The notes beneath the pieces are model-generated. The model was not told where the DNA came from. It made no database searches and saw only the letters and a program-made list of their open reading frames with translations. The translations under genes and the position numbers were made by a program. Shown one piece after another: positions 9,342 through 22,094 of a stretch of DNA of 47,660 bases. Location of the stretch: assembly GCA_900404475.1 (NCBI GenBank), contig OUQQ01000079.1, positions 1 to 47,660 on the forward strand, read 5' to 3'. Source of the DNA: Spongospora subterranea. Its lineage: Eukaryota > Endomyxa > Phytomyxea > Plasmodiophorida > Plasmodiophoridae. How positions within the stretch are numbered: the stretch's first letter is position 1; each line of letters starts with the position of its first letter.

Positions 9342-11037
9342 TTATAGCTGATCTTTCAGCCGATCGTGGTGCAATTCCGTCCCCGTTTTCAGTTCGTGCC
9401 CGATCATCAACGCGGCGTTCTTCGCACTGATCAACGACAGCTCGACCGCCGAGGCGGCGCTCTCGATGGCGTTCAGGTAATACAGCCCATCAGCAACGAC
9501 GAAACTGGGCAGCTCTTCCGGCGGGGAAAACTTGGGATACGCTTTCCACAGCTTGTGATACAGAACCTTATATCCCATCTCGAATACCGAGAGCATGAAC
9601 TCAGAAGGCAAGCGTTGCCTCGAGAACAGCTTCATGATATCTCGGCCATCGGGCGTTGCCCCTAAAACGGACAGCGACGAAAAACGGGTCCGATTCGACT
9701 CCGTCGTGCCGATGGTCGCCGGCAACTCGTCCGATTTCTGCAGCCCGAAATAACCTGAAAGAGTCAGCACGATCGGATTGTGGAAGATCTCGTCGATTAC
9801 GTTTGTTGATTTTGCCTTCGACAAAGGTGACGTGAACGTCCTGATACGGATGCGGATCGGGCAGATTCAAACCCGGTCCCTGAATGCTGATTTTGCTCGT
9901 GTTCAATGGCGCCGCTATGACGACCTTGTCGAAGTGATATGGTTGTTTCTTCCCTTCCACGTAGACCTTCCAGGACGTCTTCCCATGTCGTTGTCGGGCG
10001 ACCAGACGAACCACATTGTGGTTCAACCGAACTCGACATTTACTCGCTTGTATTAGGCGCTCTGGTAGCTGAACATTGCCGCCTTCGATCGTGAACACCT
10101 ATTTCCAACCGATAAATAAATCGAGGTTCAGCAATGAAAACCACAAACCGACGTTGTGATCCGAACCTGTTCGACTAAAAGTGGCGCCAACGCAACCAGA
10201 CCGGCCAGCGCACTGATCGTTCGTGGCGATTGATTGTAGTTGATTCGGGTGATGGCGCCGACGAACTCGTCGATGAACGGTTCGGTGATTGGGGACCAGG
10301 ACCCAACGGCGTACGCCGTTCGCAATGTGTCGTTCAGTCTGAGCTGGGATTCATAATCGAGGGACAGGTTTCTCCATAGATCAAGGGACGACCGAAAGAA
10401 CACCCCATCATCTTGCCGCTGGTACACCGTTTTGAATCGGGCAATCAGGCTCACCACCAGTTTCGCGGTGGCGAAGATCGACGCCCCGTAGCGTTTGACA
10501 AATCGATACATGTTCCCCTAATGGTCGACAAAAAAATGGGTTCAGAGGATCGTTGACGGAAGATCGCGAAAGTCGTCTTACCATGACCGTCGGGGCAGAA
10601 CGAAACAGAATGCGTTGGCCGTTGAAGATGACGAAGTCGCCTTCGACGACTTCTGGCGTGGCTGTCGTCAGGTTCATTCGCTCGGATAGCGATTGAAAAT
10701 AGTGATTCCCGTCTGCCCCGATTGAGGCGCCCAGCTCAAACGTGAGGTTGCCGCTCTTGAAGGATTTGAGTCGCCCCCCAATCTGGCTTTCTATAGACAG
10801 CGGTCGAAGGGTGGGTGATTGTGAATTGAAGATTCGCGCCGACATCAGTTTACCGGATTCGATAACAGTTAGGGAAACCCGATCGCCAAGTTCATCTCGA
10901 AGGAATAACGCCAGAGCGGCGCCGCCAACTCCACCCCCAATGATCCCGATCCGTTCGCCTTTGCCCGACACTGGGCCCAGTTTCGCCACAGCCAACGCTG
11001 CCAGCGTCAGAACGACCAGCCTGAGCGAAATCATCAT
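9342..11037 (-). CDS. PCYOX1: Prenylcysteine oxidase (FAD-dependent), secreted or lysosomal type
   Basis: The enzyme oxidatively cleaves the thioether of prenylcysteines from degraded prenylated proteins, giving cysteine, a prenyl aldehyde and H2O2. The start has a signal peptide (MMISLRLVVLTLAALAVA), then the FAD-binding Rossmann motif GIIGGGVGG at residues 31-39. The next motif, IGGRLKSFKSGNLTFELGA, joins smoothly to VIES if a 63-nt intron (10853-10791, GTAAAC to CTATAG) is removed. Other introns: 10581-10518, about 10166-10099 and 9800-9755. They join SAPTVM to GNMYRFVKR, VEQ to VFTIEGGN, and GKINK(R) to YFGLQKSDELPATIG. Total is about 484 aa; the human protein has 505. The donor at 10166 is the least certain. 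Confidence 0.85.
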
Positions 11038-11249
11038 AACTCCAATCCCTTACGTTTGTTTGTCGGCAGATAACAACGTATTACGCAAATGCTCAATCTC
11101 CTAAGTCGGAGGTCAAAAAGAGCCAAAAACCAATCAAACAGATGACCAGTAGCGGATGTTTCATATATCTTAGTCATTTCACTCCGTTCATCCCTGTTTT
11201 GGATTTTCGCTCGAAACCGTCAAGATTCATAAGTTTTTGTTTCTTGGCG
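11038..11249. promoter_or_regulatory. Short divergent intergenic region between PCYOX1 and the SCCPDH-like gene
   Basis: Only 212 bases separate the two divergent start codons, so both promoters must lie here and may be shared. I see no clear TATA box or named factor site. The plus-strand frame is open upstream of 11250, so part of this is probably 5' UTR. Confidence 0.4.
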
Positions 11250-12521
11250 ATGGTTCATCAGCGGGCGTATGATATTGGTGTTGTGGGCGCGTCCGGGTAT
11301 CTGGGGCATTTGGTTCTGCAGCGTCTGGCCCGGATCAGTCCCGAGCTGAAGGTGCTGGCCTCGTCGCGACATGTTGACCGTCTCAAGAGTCTGGTCGGCG
11401 ACCTGAACGTGTCCAGGGTACAGGTCCACGAGAATCCTGTCGACTGCAACGCGTTCGACAGCGTGCTGGAGTTCGTGTCGAAGGTGTCGGTCGTTATCTC
11501 ATGTGCTGGACCGTTCTCGGTTGTCGGCTTGCCCGTCGTTCGCGCATGCGTGCAATCTGGGACCCATTACGTCGACATCACGGGCGAGGTCGATTTCATG
11601 CGAAAGGTGATTGACGAATTCGGATCCAAGGCCAGACTCGGCAACGTCTTGGTCGTACCTGCTTGCGGTTTCGATAGCGTCCCGTCCGATTTGGGAGTGT
11701 TTTATGCACAGAATGTGGCGAAAGACCCATTGGTCAGGGCCGCCAGCTATGTCTACGTCGAGGGGTCGATGAGCGGCGGGACGATGAGGACGGTGATCCA
11801 GACCCTATCGGACCCGGCTTCCCAGCGCGTGCTCAAGGACGCATACGCGCTGAACGAGCGCCAGGACGACGTTGCGGCGCCCGAGGCAACACCCAATAGT
11901 TTTGAGAAGGATTCGCTGGGGATCGAATTCGACCACGAGACCAAGAAATGGCGAGGTCCTGCCGTTATGGCCGTGGTGAATACTCGTGTTGTTCGTCGAA
12001 CTGCTTCGCTGTTTCGAGCACACCCTAAGCGCGATACAAAATATGACCCGAATTTCGTATTCCGCGAACAATCGCAAAACCCGTCCCTGCTCTCTGCCTT
12101 ATTGCCATCGATACTGGGTATAATCGAAAGGCCTTTCAAGGCGATCTTGTCGTTCCATTACATCAATCGGTTCATCACATGGTTGTTGCCCGAACCAGGT
12201 GACAAGGGTGGTCCATCAGAGGATAAATGCAAATTGAACTGGTTTCGCTATCTGATCAAGGCAACGACAAGAAATGGAAGTGAGGTTCAGGTGCATGTGC
12301 AGGGTGGCGATCCCAACCTGGTCACCGCAGAAACTGCAGTTCAAGCGGCAATTTGCATTTTCGAGGATCAAGAGAAGATTCTGGGCGAGTTGGGCGGCGG
12401 TGGCGTCTTCACTCCTGCGTTCGCACTGGGCGCTAGGTATCTTGATCGTCTGAACAATTCAGACTTGATAAATTTTACAAGTGAACCTGCGAGTCCAACA
12501 ACAACGAATATAGCTGGATAG
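11250..12521 (+). CDS. SCCPDH: Saccharopine dehydrogenase-like oxidoreductase (SCCPDH family), intronless
   Basis: This is 423 residues from ATG 11250; human SCCPDH has 429. The N terminus is a Rossmann fold: YDIGVVGASGYLGHLVLQRL with G-A-S-G-Y-L-G at residues 13-19. It is followed by family-typical SVVISCAGPF-like (VSVVISCAGPFSVVGLPVV), GTHYVDITGEVDFM and VPACGFDSVPSDLGVF. The C-terminal part has VQGGDPNLVTAETAVQAA and GGGGVFTPAFALG, matching the family's closing motifs. In animals the protein is associated with lipid droplets and membranes; its substrate is not settled. An earlier in-frame ATG at 11142 would add 36 residues, but the homology begins after 11250. Confidence 0.9.
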   Translation: MVHQRAYDIGVVGASGYLGHLVLQRLARISPELKVLASSRHVDRLKSLVGDLNVSRVQVHENPVDCNAFDSVLEFVSKVSVVISCAGPFSVVGLPVVRACVQSGTHYVDITGEVDFMRKVIDEFGSKARLGNVLVVPACGFDSVPSDLGVFYAQNVAKDPLVRAASYVYVEGSMSGGTMRTVIQTLSDPASQRVLKDAYALNERQDDVAAPEATPNSFEKDSLGIEFDHETKKWRGPAVMAVVNTRVVRRTASLFRAHPKRDTKYDPNFVFREQSQNPSLLSALLPSILGIIERPFKAILSFHYINRFITWLLPEPGDKGGPSEDKCKLNWFRYLIKATTRNGSEVQVHVQGGDPNLVTAETAVQAAICIFEDQEKILGELGGGGVFTPAFALGARYLDRLNNSDLINFTSEPASPTTTNIAG

Positions 12522-12779
12522 CCTTTATCCACTCTTCCGGATGACTGAAACTAAACCTGTTTACAAGAATGGATTCTTCAAACACTAAGTTTCTCTGTTA
12601 AAACGTCATTTTATATTGAATTTGTCAGGATTGCTTTACAAAATGTAGAACTGACACGGGAAAATCTTTGTCCCTTACAAACGTTCAGTGAAGGCAACAA
12701 ATCTACTTGGAATGCCTTGATACCTGGATAGCATTGACAGAGACTCAATTTCAGGAACAATCGGATCAGAGAGGTCTCT

Positions 12780-14056
12780 TCATTTTCCTGCCTTCTGAAT
12801 ATGATCATAAACAATAGAGAAATCCTTATCCTTGAAGCCGTTCTCGCACAAAGTCGAATATAGTTCACGGGCGACATTCCCTAGTGGCGTTAAAGCTCCT
12901 ACTTTATCAGCCGACTAGCATCAAGGCCATTCATTCAGGTTTAAAAGAAGGATCCTTACTATAACACACTCACCTTTAAACCTAGAAAAAGATCTTTCAG
13001 CATCAGTTCGCATCCAAACCCTCCTTTGTACGCCATAGAGGAGGGCACATTGTCCATTATTCCAGGAACGGGATTATAACACTCAGACGACCAGCATCTC
13101 CCAGTACTAGTATTGATGATATCGGATAGAACTTTGCCGTCAATGCCCAGTTTGATACCCAGGTTCATACCTGATCTCGTCGATCAGCAAAATACACAGG
13201 AGCATCGCTGATAACCGACCTTCTGACACACCAATCATGCAAATTGCCAATATGAGATTATTAGTCAGTTTGGCAACCTGTCCAGTACCTGGTCCACTAC
13301 CAATATAATATTGGGTACAACATGATTTACTGGTCATAAAATAGCGTTTACATACCCGCAGTGTTGGATGTTTTTGCCCATCGACTGAAACAAGAATCTG
13401 ACCTTGTCAAGTGTTTGTACTTCTCCACCAACCATAAATGTCAACGTGCCTGGACCATTATGAGACGATAGAAACTCGTGGAAAGTGAAAAGATGACAGA
13501 CCTTTGACTGCACCAGGAACACCACCACTCACAGGAGCGTCCAAGACCTCAACACCTTTTGGTTCAGCATTTGCACATACGGTTTGCGACGTGGTTGGAT
13601 CAACAGTTGAACAGTCAATAAGAATGGTCTTGGGCTTCGCAACTTCGAGTACCTCATTAGACACCTCGATGACCTGCGGAATTGTCACCAAAAGACCTTG
13701 TGTGGAACTTGCGAGTTGCACCTACCTGCATTGGAGTACGCAGCATCATAAATATAACATCTGAATCCTTGGCCAAGTCTTTCACACTTTTGGCCAGTTT
13801 TGCCCCTGATTTACTGGCGTCGGTCATCGCCGAACTACTGACGTCGAACACCGATACGGAATGTTTCGCCATGAGTAAATTCCGCGCCATCGAACCTAAA
13901 AAGGCCACAGATTGGATTAGATAACGATTGCAGCAATAAAGCGGCGAAACGCTCACCGCCCATATGGCCCAGCCCGATGAATCCAACCCTGGCGGCTGTG
14001 GATAGAAGGCGCGCCGATTGCACATAACGAGTCATGGTCCTTGTTAAGATGACCAT
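12780..14056 (-). CDS. HIBADH: 3-hydroxyisobutyrate dehydrogenase, mitochondrial, seven exons
   Basis: It oxidises 3-hydroxyisobutyrate to methylmalonate semialdehyde with NAD in mitochondrial valine breakdown. Exons on the minus strand: 14056-13957, 13895-13726, 13673-13502, 13449-13356, 13296-13220, 13170-12974 and 12914-12780. Removing six introns of 49 to 61 nt gives 314 residues in one frame. The N terminus is basic and Ser/Arg rich (mitochondrial presequence), then VGFIGLGHMGSMARNLL (NAD binding). Further motifs are LIDCSTVDP, LDAPVSGGVPGAVKG joined to TLTFMVGG, GPGTGQVAKLTNN with the catalytic Lys, GRCWSSECYNPVPG and GGFGCELMLKDL. Starts at 14035 or 14110 are also possible; 14056 gives a typical presequence. 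Confidence 0.9.
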
Positions 14057-14472
14057 GATGTGATGATGATAAGGAATACACGTTGAAGATGAAGTGATAC
14101 AAGTGGCCACGCTACACTGGCCAATTCTTCACGGTGACCCCATCGTTCCCGATTGGGGGGAGCCACTTAAGTAACTCCTGTCAGGCGAGATAACTGAGTC
14201 GTCCGGAAAGTTATTAATAAAAGGATGACTGCTCCATACAAAATACCATGACCATCCTGCCGTACCAATCCGGAAAACGTGCAATGAGCGTACAGACAGA
14301 AAACGGCCCCGGTTTATCAACTTTTTTTCTCTCAAAGTCAAACGTGCGCCAATTTTCTGACAAAGTTTCGTCTTAGTGTGTGAGATTTGCGTGCGGAGTC
14401 CGTGACGGGAATCCTTATTTTCCTGAATCGAAGTTGATCGTCACCCGTTTCAACAAACGCTCACCGTATACA
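14057..14472. promoter_or_regulatory. Divergent intergenic region between HIBADH and NHP2
   Basis: This 416-base stretch separates two divergent genes and must hold both promoters. It contains a minus-strand open frame at 14129-14341 with no recognisable product. No specific element is identified. Confidence 0.4.
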
Positions 14473-14912
14473 ATGGCCGATGTTGCAGTTTCGCCGTACA
14501 TGTCACCTATTGCTCATCCAGCAGCCAATACGAAACTAACCAAAAGCTGCCTAAAGTTGATCAAGAAAGCGACGAAGACGAAGTCGATCCGCAGAGGAGT
14601 CAAAGAAGTCGTGAAAGCCATTCGTAAAGGAGAAAAAGGGTGAGACTGTTCATTTTCATGTCTGAATGTACGTCAAATGTTTGTTTCAGGATATGCATTC
14701 TTGCTGGAAATATTTCCCCTTTAGATGTTATTTCCCACATTCCGGTTATGTGTGAAGATAACTCTATTTCATACGTGTTTGTGCCTTCTAAAGAAGAGCT
14801 AGGAGCTGCTGGCAGCACTAAAAGACCAACAAGTTGTGTGCTTGTCAAGTCAGGCACTGGACATCAGGAGGCTTACGATAAGGTGTGCAAAGAAGTTGTT
14901 ACATTGAAATAA
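14473..14912 (+). CDS. NHP2: NHP2, H/ACA snoRNP protein of the L7Ae family
   Basis: NHP2 binds the kink-turn-like part of H/ACA guide RNAs and is needed for rRNA pseudouridylation and telomerase RNA stability. Two exons (14473-14639 and 14690-14912) flank a 50-nt intron (GTGAGA to TTTCAG), giving 129 residues. Diagnostic motifs are KLTKSCLKLIKKATKTKSI, RRGVKEVVKAIRKGEKG joined to ICILAGNISPLDVISHIPV, MCEDNSISYVFVPSKEELGA and GSTKRPTSCVLVK. This is the L7Ae fold with the family-typical PVMCED segment. Length is close to yeast (156) and human (153) NHP2 but with a shorter N terminus. It ends 47 bases from the convergent glycerol kinase gene. Confidence 0.92.
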
Positions 14913-14959
14913 ACTCATATTTAGAAAAATAACTTAGTTTCGTTTGTGTCGTAATGGCC

Positions 14960-17372
<2,413 letters not shown>

Positions 17373-17759
17373 GACAGTCGATCGGAATGACCTAACAACA
17401 CTGATTTATAATCAATTGCGATCCAGCAGTGGTGACTGTATCAAAATCGGAGTCGTGTTGGTAACGGAAACTACGTCATTAGGACGTGCAGCGAGAGACT
17501 AGGAGGGGGCCATTAAGGGTGGGCGTAGCGCCATGGCAAGGCACCGGGCCTCACTCGCCTAGCATTGCTGGAATGACTGCTATGCTGTTGCTTACCGACT
17601 GATCAACGACGACGGGAACGCGTGCAGCTTCACGCACCTCGCCACAATCGACGAAACCATGATAGAATCTCCGAAGAGTGAACTGAGTTTATTTGAATAT
17701 TATTAAGGCGTTGTGATGTTGGGTAAATTGATGATTCCGTTGTTGACAATGACTTGATT
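17373..17759. other. Intergenic; no gene recognised
   Basis: Region upstream of glycerol kinase and downstream of the START-domain gene, both on the minus strand. No coding frame is evident. Confidence 0.4.
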
Positions 17760-18536
17760 CTAATACTGGCCTAAACGTTGAAAACTTTTCAATAACTTAT
17801 CGGAGTCCCCCAGCAGGTCTGAAATCACTAATCGCACCTAAAACCACGAGCTTAGCCGACATAAAAATTTCAAGGTAGGATATACACTATCACGATCAAA
17901 CTGAGCAACCCAAAGCAGAAGAGTTGATCTATAGTCATCACCATGCACAACCGGTGTGATTAGGTATCCCGATGTTAATGCCGCTTTGGTAGATGTTTTG
18001 TTGGCAGGCGGAACAGAACACTTGATAATAGCATATGACCCATCTGGTTCAGTACGGCACGATCTCACCATCACGAAATTCAAAAGTTTACGATCGGATA
18101 CATCTCCTATATAAGATTCATTGACAATCTGAGAGCATGAAATTAAATAATGTCTAAGGTGTCACTGCTCCATACATCTGTCAAGTCATCAATCTTTTGT
18201 ACGACAGTACTTTTGTGAATAAGCAGGTCCCATTCTTTCCTTCTTTCTTCATTGCGGAGCATCTTAAACACAGCGGCGGGCTCAGCTGCCAGGGCAGACG
18301 CTAAACGCACCATGTAAATCCCATCTGACAGCTGCTTATGAACAATCTGACACCCCAATCAGATCATGCTTGAGAAAACAAAGTGCACCCAACTTGAATA
18401 GTTGCAGCGCTGCTCCTAATGGGACCATGAACGTTCCTCCACCCTTGATCAGAGGATGCTGACTGTTGAATACGCCCAAGCGCAGCATTGCATAGCTTCG
18501 AAATGACGTCCATAATTGAAACCAAAGACAACACAA
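17760..18536 (-). CDS. START-domain lipid-binding protein, 5' end uncertain
   Basis: Minus-strand exons carry a START (StAR-related lipid transfer) domain. They read GIYMVRLASALAAEP, VFKMLRNEERRKEWDLLI, VVQKIDDLTDVWS, then DVSDRKLLNFVMVRSCRTE, DGSYAIIKCSV and SGYLITPVVHGDDYRSTLLL. The RKEWD, DFVxxR, DGSY and SGYLI signatures appear in the right order. A 48-nt intron (17885-17838) then joins QFDRDS to VRLVISDLLGDSDK and LLKSFQRLGQY with stop at 17760-17762. The domain forms a hydrophobic pocket for a sterol or phospholipid; the ligand cannot be told. Upstream minus-strand pieces at 18667-19186 may be earlier exons. Frame joins around 18336-18370 and 18120-18180 are not fully resolved. Confidence 0.7.
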
Positions 18537-18639
18537 ACAATATATTTACGCTGTTGCAATATTGCGTTGTGAAGACGGGAAGATCGTCATTATGTTCACG
18601 TTGATGATCTGCGAAAAACCCATGCCTTTCAGCGATGAT

Positions 18640-19186
18640 TTGTTTCCTTTGAACCCAGCGCTGGAACTATGCACCTCCTGTCAGTGAAGCAACATTCATT
18701 ACGATTACAGAGCACCACACCTCTTGCCGAGCCGTCACGTCCACCAAACACTTTTCAAGGGACCAATGAGGAATCGTCTGCGATAAGATATACGCAAGTT
18801 GAAATGCTGGACCTGCTCGATCGTGCAAAATATGGCGGTGAAGATTCAGCTTTCCGATAACGCTCATATCAAACGTGGAGACAACTTCAAGGAACTGCTG
18901 TGCGTCTGATCGAAAACTCAAATTGTTGATTAGTAAATTAGTTGAGATAATTCCAAATACCTTTATTTTTCTCAACGTCCAATAGTTTGCAAATAAAGCC
19001 GAGCGCGGCTTTGCTAGCAACCAGCGAATAGGAAAGATCGCCACATACCCATATTAACCTAAAATGGCACTAATATCAACAAGGACGAAATCACTAGACA
19101 AAGACACTAACCCTCCGTCTTTGATGCTTGTTCCCTCCAAAAGTGTATTGATAAGCTCGGATGATAGACCTACAGACATATAAATA
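18640..19186 (-). CDS. Candidate upstream exons, possibly N-terminal part of the START-domain gene
   Basis: Coding-like minus-strand segments join across a plausible intron (GTTAGTG to ATTTTAG): LSSELINTLLEGTSIKDGG to LIWVCGDLSYSLVASKA, ALGFICKLLDVEKNK. A further open stretch encodes DAQQFLEVVSTFDMSVIGK, LNLHRHILHDRAGPAFQLA. I do not recognise a domain. Strand and proximity suggest they belong to the START-domain gene, but a separate gene is possible. Confidence 0.35.
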
Positions 19187-19291
19187 CGTTGTCGACATCA
19201 AACATGAACAAGATTTTACGAGGGCGTTGAACAAAAAAATAATGTTGGAATTCCCGTATGATGCAAACTCTAAAAAAGAAGCTCAGAGATG

Positions 19292-19489
19292 CTAATTGGT
19301 CATAATATTGCGGCGATACTTATTAGGTGCCGTATTGAGCTGCATAATAAAGTCTTTGACTTTGCGTTCCTCGAAAGTGGTCGTCATTCCTCCACGCTTG
19401 GCACTTGATGTAGCAGGAGCTTCAACAGGCGCGCTAGCAGCCTCGTCGCTTCTGAAAGCTGAGTTAATAAGAGCAGCACCAACAGGCAA
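19292..19489 (-). CDS. Unrecognised C-terminal exon (about 55 aa)
   Basis: A minus-strand frame ends GGMTTTFEERKVKDFIMQLN, TAPNKYRRNIMTN and stops at 19292. It is preceded by an acceptor-like ATTAACTCAG around 19465, so the first residues are probably FRSDEAASAPVEAPATSSAK. Upstream minus-strand pieces up to about 19740 (FGRLTRSLAVDFVEKRKLEL; TETDSLFIRAPEISAIDLLA) may be earlier exons. The tail is charged and looks structured. No family is recognised. Confidence 0.35.
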   Translation of the reverse strand: MPVGAALINSAFRSDEAASAPVEAPATSSAKRGGMTTTFEERKVKDFIMQLNTAPNKYRRNIMTN

Positions 19490-20009
19490 CGGCGATTACG
19501 AACGACAAATATGGTCCCGATTGCCGGATAATCATCGGACGAACGCTGTCAGGGATCGTTAGAAACTGCATCACAGCGGGCAAGCAAATCAATTGCCGAG
19601 ATCTCAGGAGCTCGGATAAATAAGCTGTCTGTTTCGGTCAAAGTGTGCCGCTGGAACGTTCATAGGGAAATGTGTTTGTACCTTGAAGTTCGAGTTTCCT
19701 TTTTTCGACAAAATCTACTGCCAACGACCGTGTTAATCTACCAAATGTGAGTCAAGGAAGGTCTGCATTACTGAAAGAGAAGATTACCTTTTCGGAGGCA
19801 GATATGGAAGACGAAAAAGCTCATCATTACTGCTGGCGGCGATCTTGAGAAGCTGGTAGACAGTGATCAATCAGGATTAGACGATGTCGAAAGCTCATAC
19901 TTCAGTGTGAAGAGCAAAAAAATCAGAATAACGCCTGTAAATAACCCATTTCACCGTTGAACTTGACCGAACTTCTATCTCGTATATCTGAACCAAGTTT
20001 CAAACACGA

Positions 20010-20259
20010 TCAAGACATTTCACTTCGCACGACGATCACCATACAGTATAGGGTGTCTTCTGGTCTCTGACCGTATTGCTGGCCGTCAATTGCCCATACA
20101 GCAATTGCTCCATTTGGCCGGTAAACCGCACCCTGACCGGCCGCCAGCAATAAAACCTGACCTAACTTGGTGATGGGTCCGCCAAACGATCCGCACCATC
20201 GCGTGGACTTGGATTCGGATTTGGAAACACTTAGCTGGCCATATGATTTACAGATAAGG
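20010..20259 (-). CDS. Unrecognised open frame without ATG, possible last exon
   Basis: A minus-strand frame runs from about 20259 to a stop at 20010-20012. It encodes STRWCGSFGGPITKLGQVLL, LAAGQGAVYRPNGAIAVWAI and DGQQYGQRPEDTLYCMVIVV. The composition is protein-like (Gly, hydrophobic alternation). It starts inside what would be the 3' UTR of RAD6 on the same strand. It could be the last exon of a gene whose other exons I cannot see, or chance. Confidence 0.25.
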
Positions 20260-20290
20260 CGGAAGAGTATTTATTAAATTGCAATAATTA

Positions 20291-21051
20291 TTATTCGGCG
20301 TCCCAACTTGCTTCAACGACTTCACTGACTCGACGGTCATATTCCCTGCGGTTCTCTTGATAGAGGCGAGCAGCTTCAAGGTTCGCGGGTGAATTGGGAT
20401 TCGGATCAGTGAGTAATGATTGAATCGATGTCAGAATTGCAGCAATGTCATATATAGGGCTCCATTGATTCTGGAGAATGCTACAAGCAAATATATCCAA
20501 TGAGCGTACGAATTTTCAATAGCAAACACGCAAAAAAACAAAGAAATTCTCAAAGAATTGCCAAACCACGCTGCCACTTACTCTAGGCAGATTGCACCGT
20601 TGGCATAGACTAGAAAACATTTCAGCCTACCGCATTGCCAACAATAATGGGATGACTAACTGTTAGGGTGAAACATCTTGGTTAAAAATTTAACCTTCGG
20701 GGACTTGTTAGGATATTCTTCGGTAAACGATAGAGTTAGCTTGAACGTTCCTCCTTCCCAGGGAGTATCTGAACGAAAAGCAAACACCCTTGTTATACGA
20801 TGCTTCTTCCCAAAAGGCAAGCAAGCGCAACATACCGTCTGGCCTAGACGGAAAACCCAGTCAATGCATTGCACTATAACAGTAATTACCATGGAACAAA
20901 AGCTATAACCAATGTTGAAAACATACCCAAATATTACAGCATTCCATAACATGATATTATCCTGATTTGGTGCCCCAGTAACCCCTTGTGGGGGGTCGTT
21001 TTGCAAGCGCCGAAAATCCCTCATCAGCCGCCGCCGGGCAGGAGTCGACAT
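20291..21051 (-). CDS. RAD6: RAD6/UBC2 ubiquitin-conjugating enzyme E2, five exons including an 8-nt micro-exon
   Basis: RAD6 monoubiquitinates PCNA (with RAD18) and histone H2B (with BRE1) and acts in the N-degron pathway. Exons on the minus strand: 21051-20927, 20843-20836 (8 nt), 20768-20661, 20609-20582 (28 nt) and 20480-20291. They sum to 152 residues, exactly the length of human UBE2A. The start reads [20 protein letters not shown]. The micro-exon completes [14 protein letters not shown]; without it the GPDD residues cannot be encoded. HPN then joins to [10 protein letters not shown], with catalytic Cys88, and to [20 protein letters not shown]. The acidic yeast tail is absent; the protein ends VEASWDAE. 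Introns are 83, 67, 51 and 101 nt. Confidence 0.95.
20836..20843 (-). other. RAD6: 8-nt micro-exon of RAD6
   Basis: On the minus strand the exon is GCCAGACG, bounded by TTTTCCGTCTAG before and GTATGT after. It completes a split Gly codon, gives Pro and Asp, and starts the second Asp codon. The surrounding introns are 83 and 67 nt. Confidence 0.88.
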
Positions 21052-21691
21052 GATCGATTACGAGGTCGCCGAAGCCGATATGGATGGTGGTGGTGAATGA
21101 TCCGGAGCAGCAGCGTCGTTGATCTGAGCGAGATAGAGTAGGGGCGGATCCTCTTTCCACTACGGACTACAGCAGAGAGCGAGGTGTTCAGTCAACATTG
21201 TGTGGGTGTTGGTAGAGTAGGATGGTATAGGATGGGCATAACTAGACGGTACCGGGGTTGTGGATGGCTCATTGACCACGATCTTAGGAGAGGCACTCGC
21301 GTCTGGCGTTAATAATGCTGTTAGAGCATGGGCCAGTTTTGTGAGGGTATTGATAGCAGCTATATACTGGGGTTTACAACGTATATGGGTTTGTGAGCAA
21401 AATGCGAATGTATTCCTCACTTAGTACCTTGTAAAATTTCAAATAATCAGTAAAAATGTTTCATGTCTCTAATCTTATAATTGGTGAACCATGAATGTGT
21501 AGCAACAGGTGTTATGGCCTAGGGGGGAGGTTTCGGTGCTCTGGTACTCAATCACGGATCATGTGTATACTGTATCTCTGTGGATAGCACCGTTTGAACA
21601 AGCCTGTCTCTCATCATCGCCTGCGCCTGAACCCGCCTCGCCTCTTTTTTCCTTCCATCTTCTATTGCCCATTCGGCATAGGCTGTGGCAA
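21052..21691. other. Intergenic between RAD6 and the next gene; no firm gene
   Basis: This contains minus-strand open frames at 21160-21420 (YIAAINTLTKLAHALTALL followed by a Ser/Pro-rich tail) and around 21552-21746. Neither has a start and splice pattern I can defend, and the second lies antisense to the small gene at 21692. Confidence 0.35.
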
Positions 21692-22094
21692 ATGCCACCT
21701 TCCTCCATAGCCGCTTCTCTTGAAACTTTGGAGGAGTTGGTTTCACTGCCCGGATCGAACTGTATTGTTCTTGAATCGCGTCGTTTTATTGTTTTTGTTG
21801 ACATGATAACCGCCCTTTAGTTGATCACACAAGCTCGGCTTCGACATTTATATCACCTTCCTCAAGTAAAGAAGATGTAATCAGTCAAGCCTCTCAACAT
21901 CTCAGGCGAATATCGCGTTCAGATGCACAGGTCGAAGACTTCACAGCAGGTAGGCATTCTATGGGTGATAAAAAGATTTGTGCACTAATTGCATTCACAT
22001 AGAGTTGCTCGACTCTATTCTTGAAAATCTCAGGGAAAAACTTACAGAAATAAGCGAGGATCAATGGATGTTTGATAACGAAACTGTTCTCTGA
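21692..22094 (+). CDS. Small three-exon gene, 96 aa, unknown function
   Basis: Exons 21692-21761, 21821-21949 and 22003-22094 are separated by 59-nt and 53-nt GT-AG introns and sum to 97 codons including the stop. The protein reads MPPSSIAASLETLEELVSL, then a Ser-rich linker (STFISPSSSKEDVISQASQH), then LRRISRSDAQVEDFTA joined to ELLDSILENLREKLTEISED, QWMFDNETVL. The C-terminal part is an amphipathic helix ending in a Trp-Met-Phe motif. I do not recognise the family. Clean phase through two introns is the main support. Confidence 0.55.

Noticed and set aside
20656..21051. Uninterrupted RAD6 frame (131 codons) as the true exon
   Set aside because: It inserts about 55 non-family residues between VIFG and DTPWEGG; two introns and the micro-exon restore the family sequence.
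21552..21746. Minus-strand frame with FQEKRLWRKVAFATAYAEWA and an Arg/Ala-rich helix
   Set aside because: It lacks a defensible start or upstream exon and is antisense to the well-spliced small gene beginning at 21692.
21768..21786. TTCGATCC-like T-arm of a tRNA on the minus strand
   Set aside because: Only the short B-box-like string is present; no acceptor or anticodon stem can be drawn.
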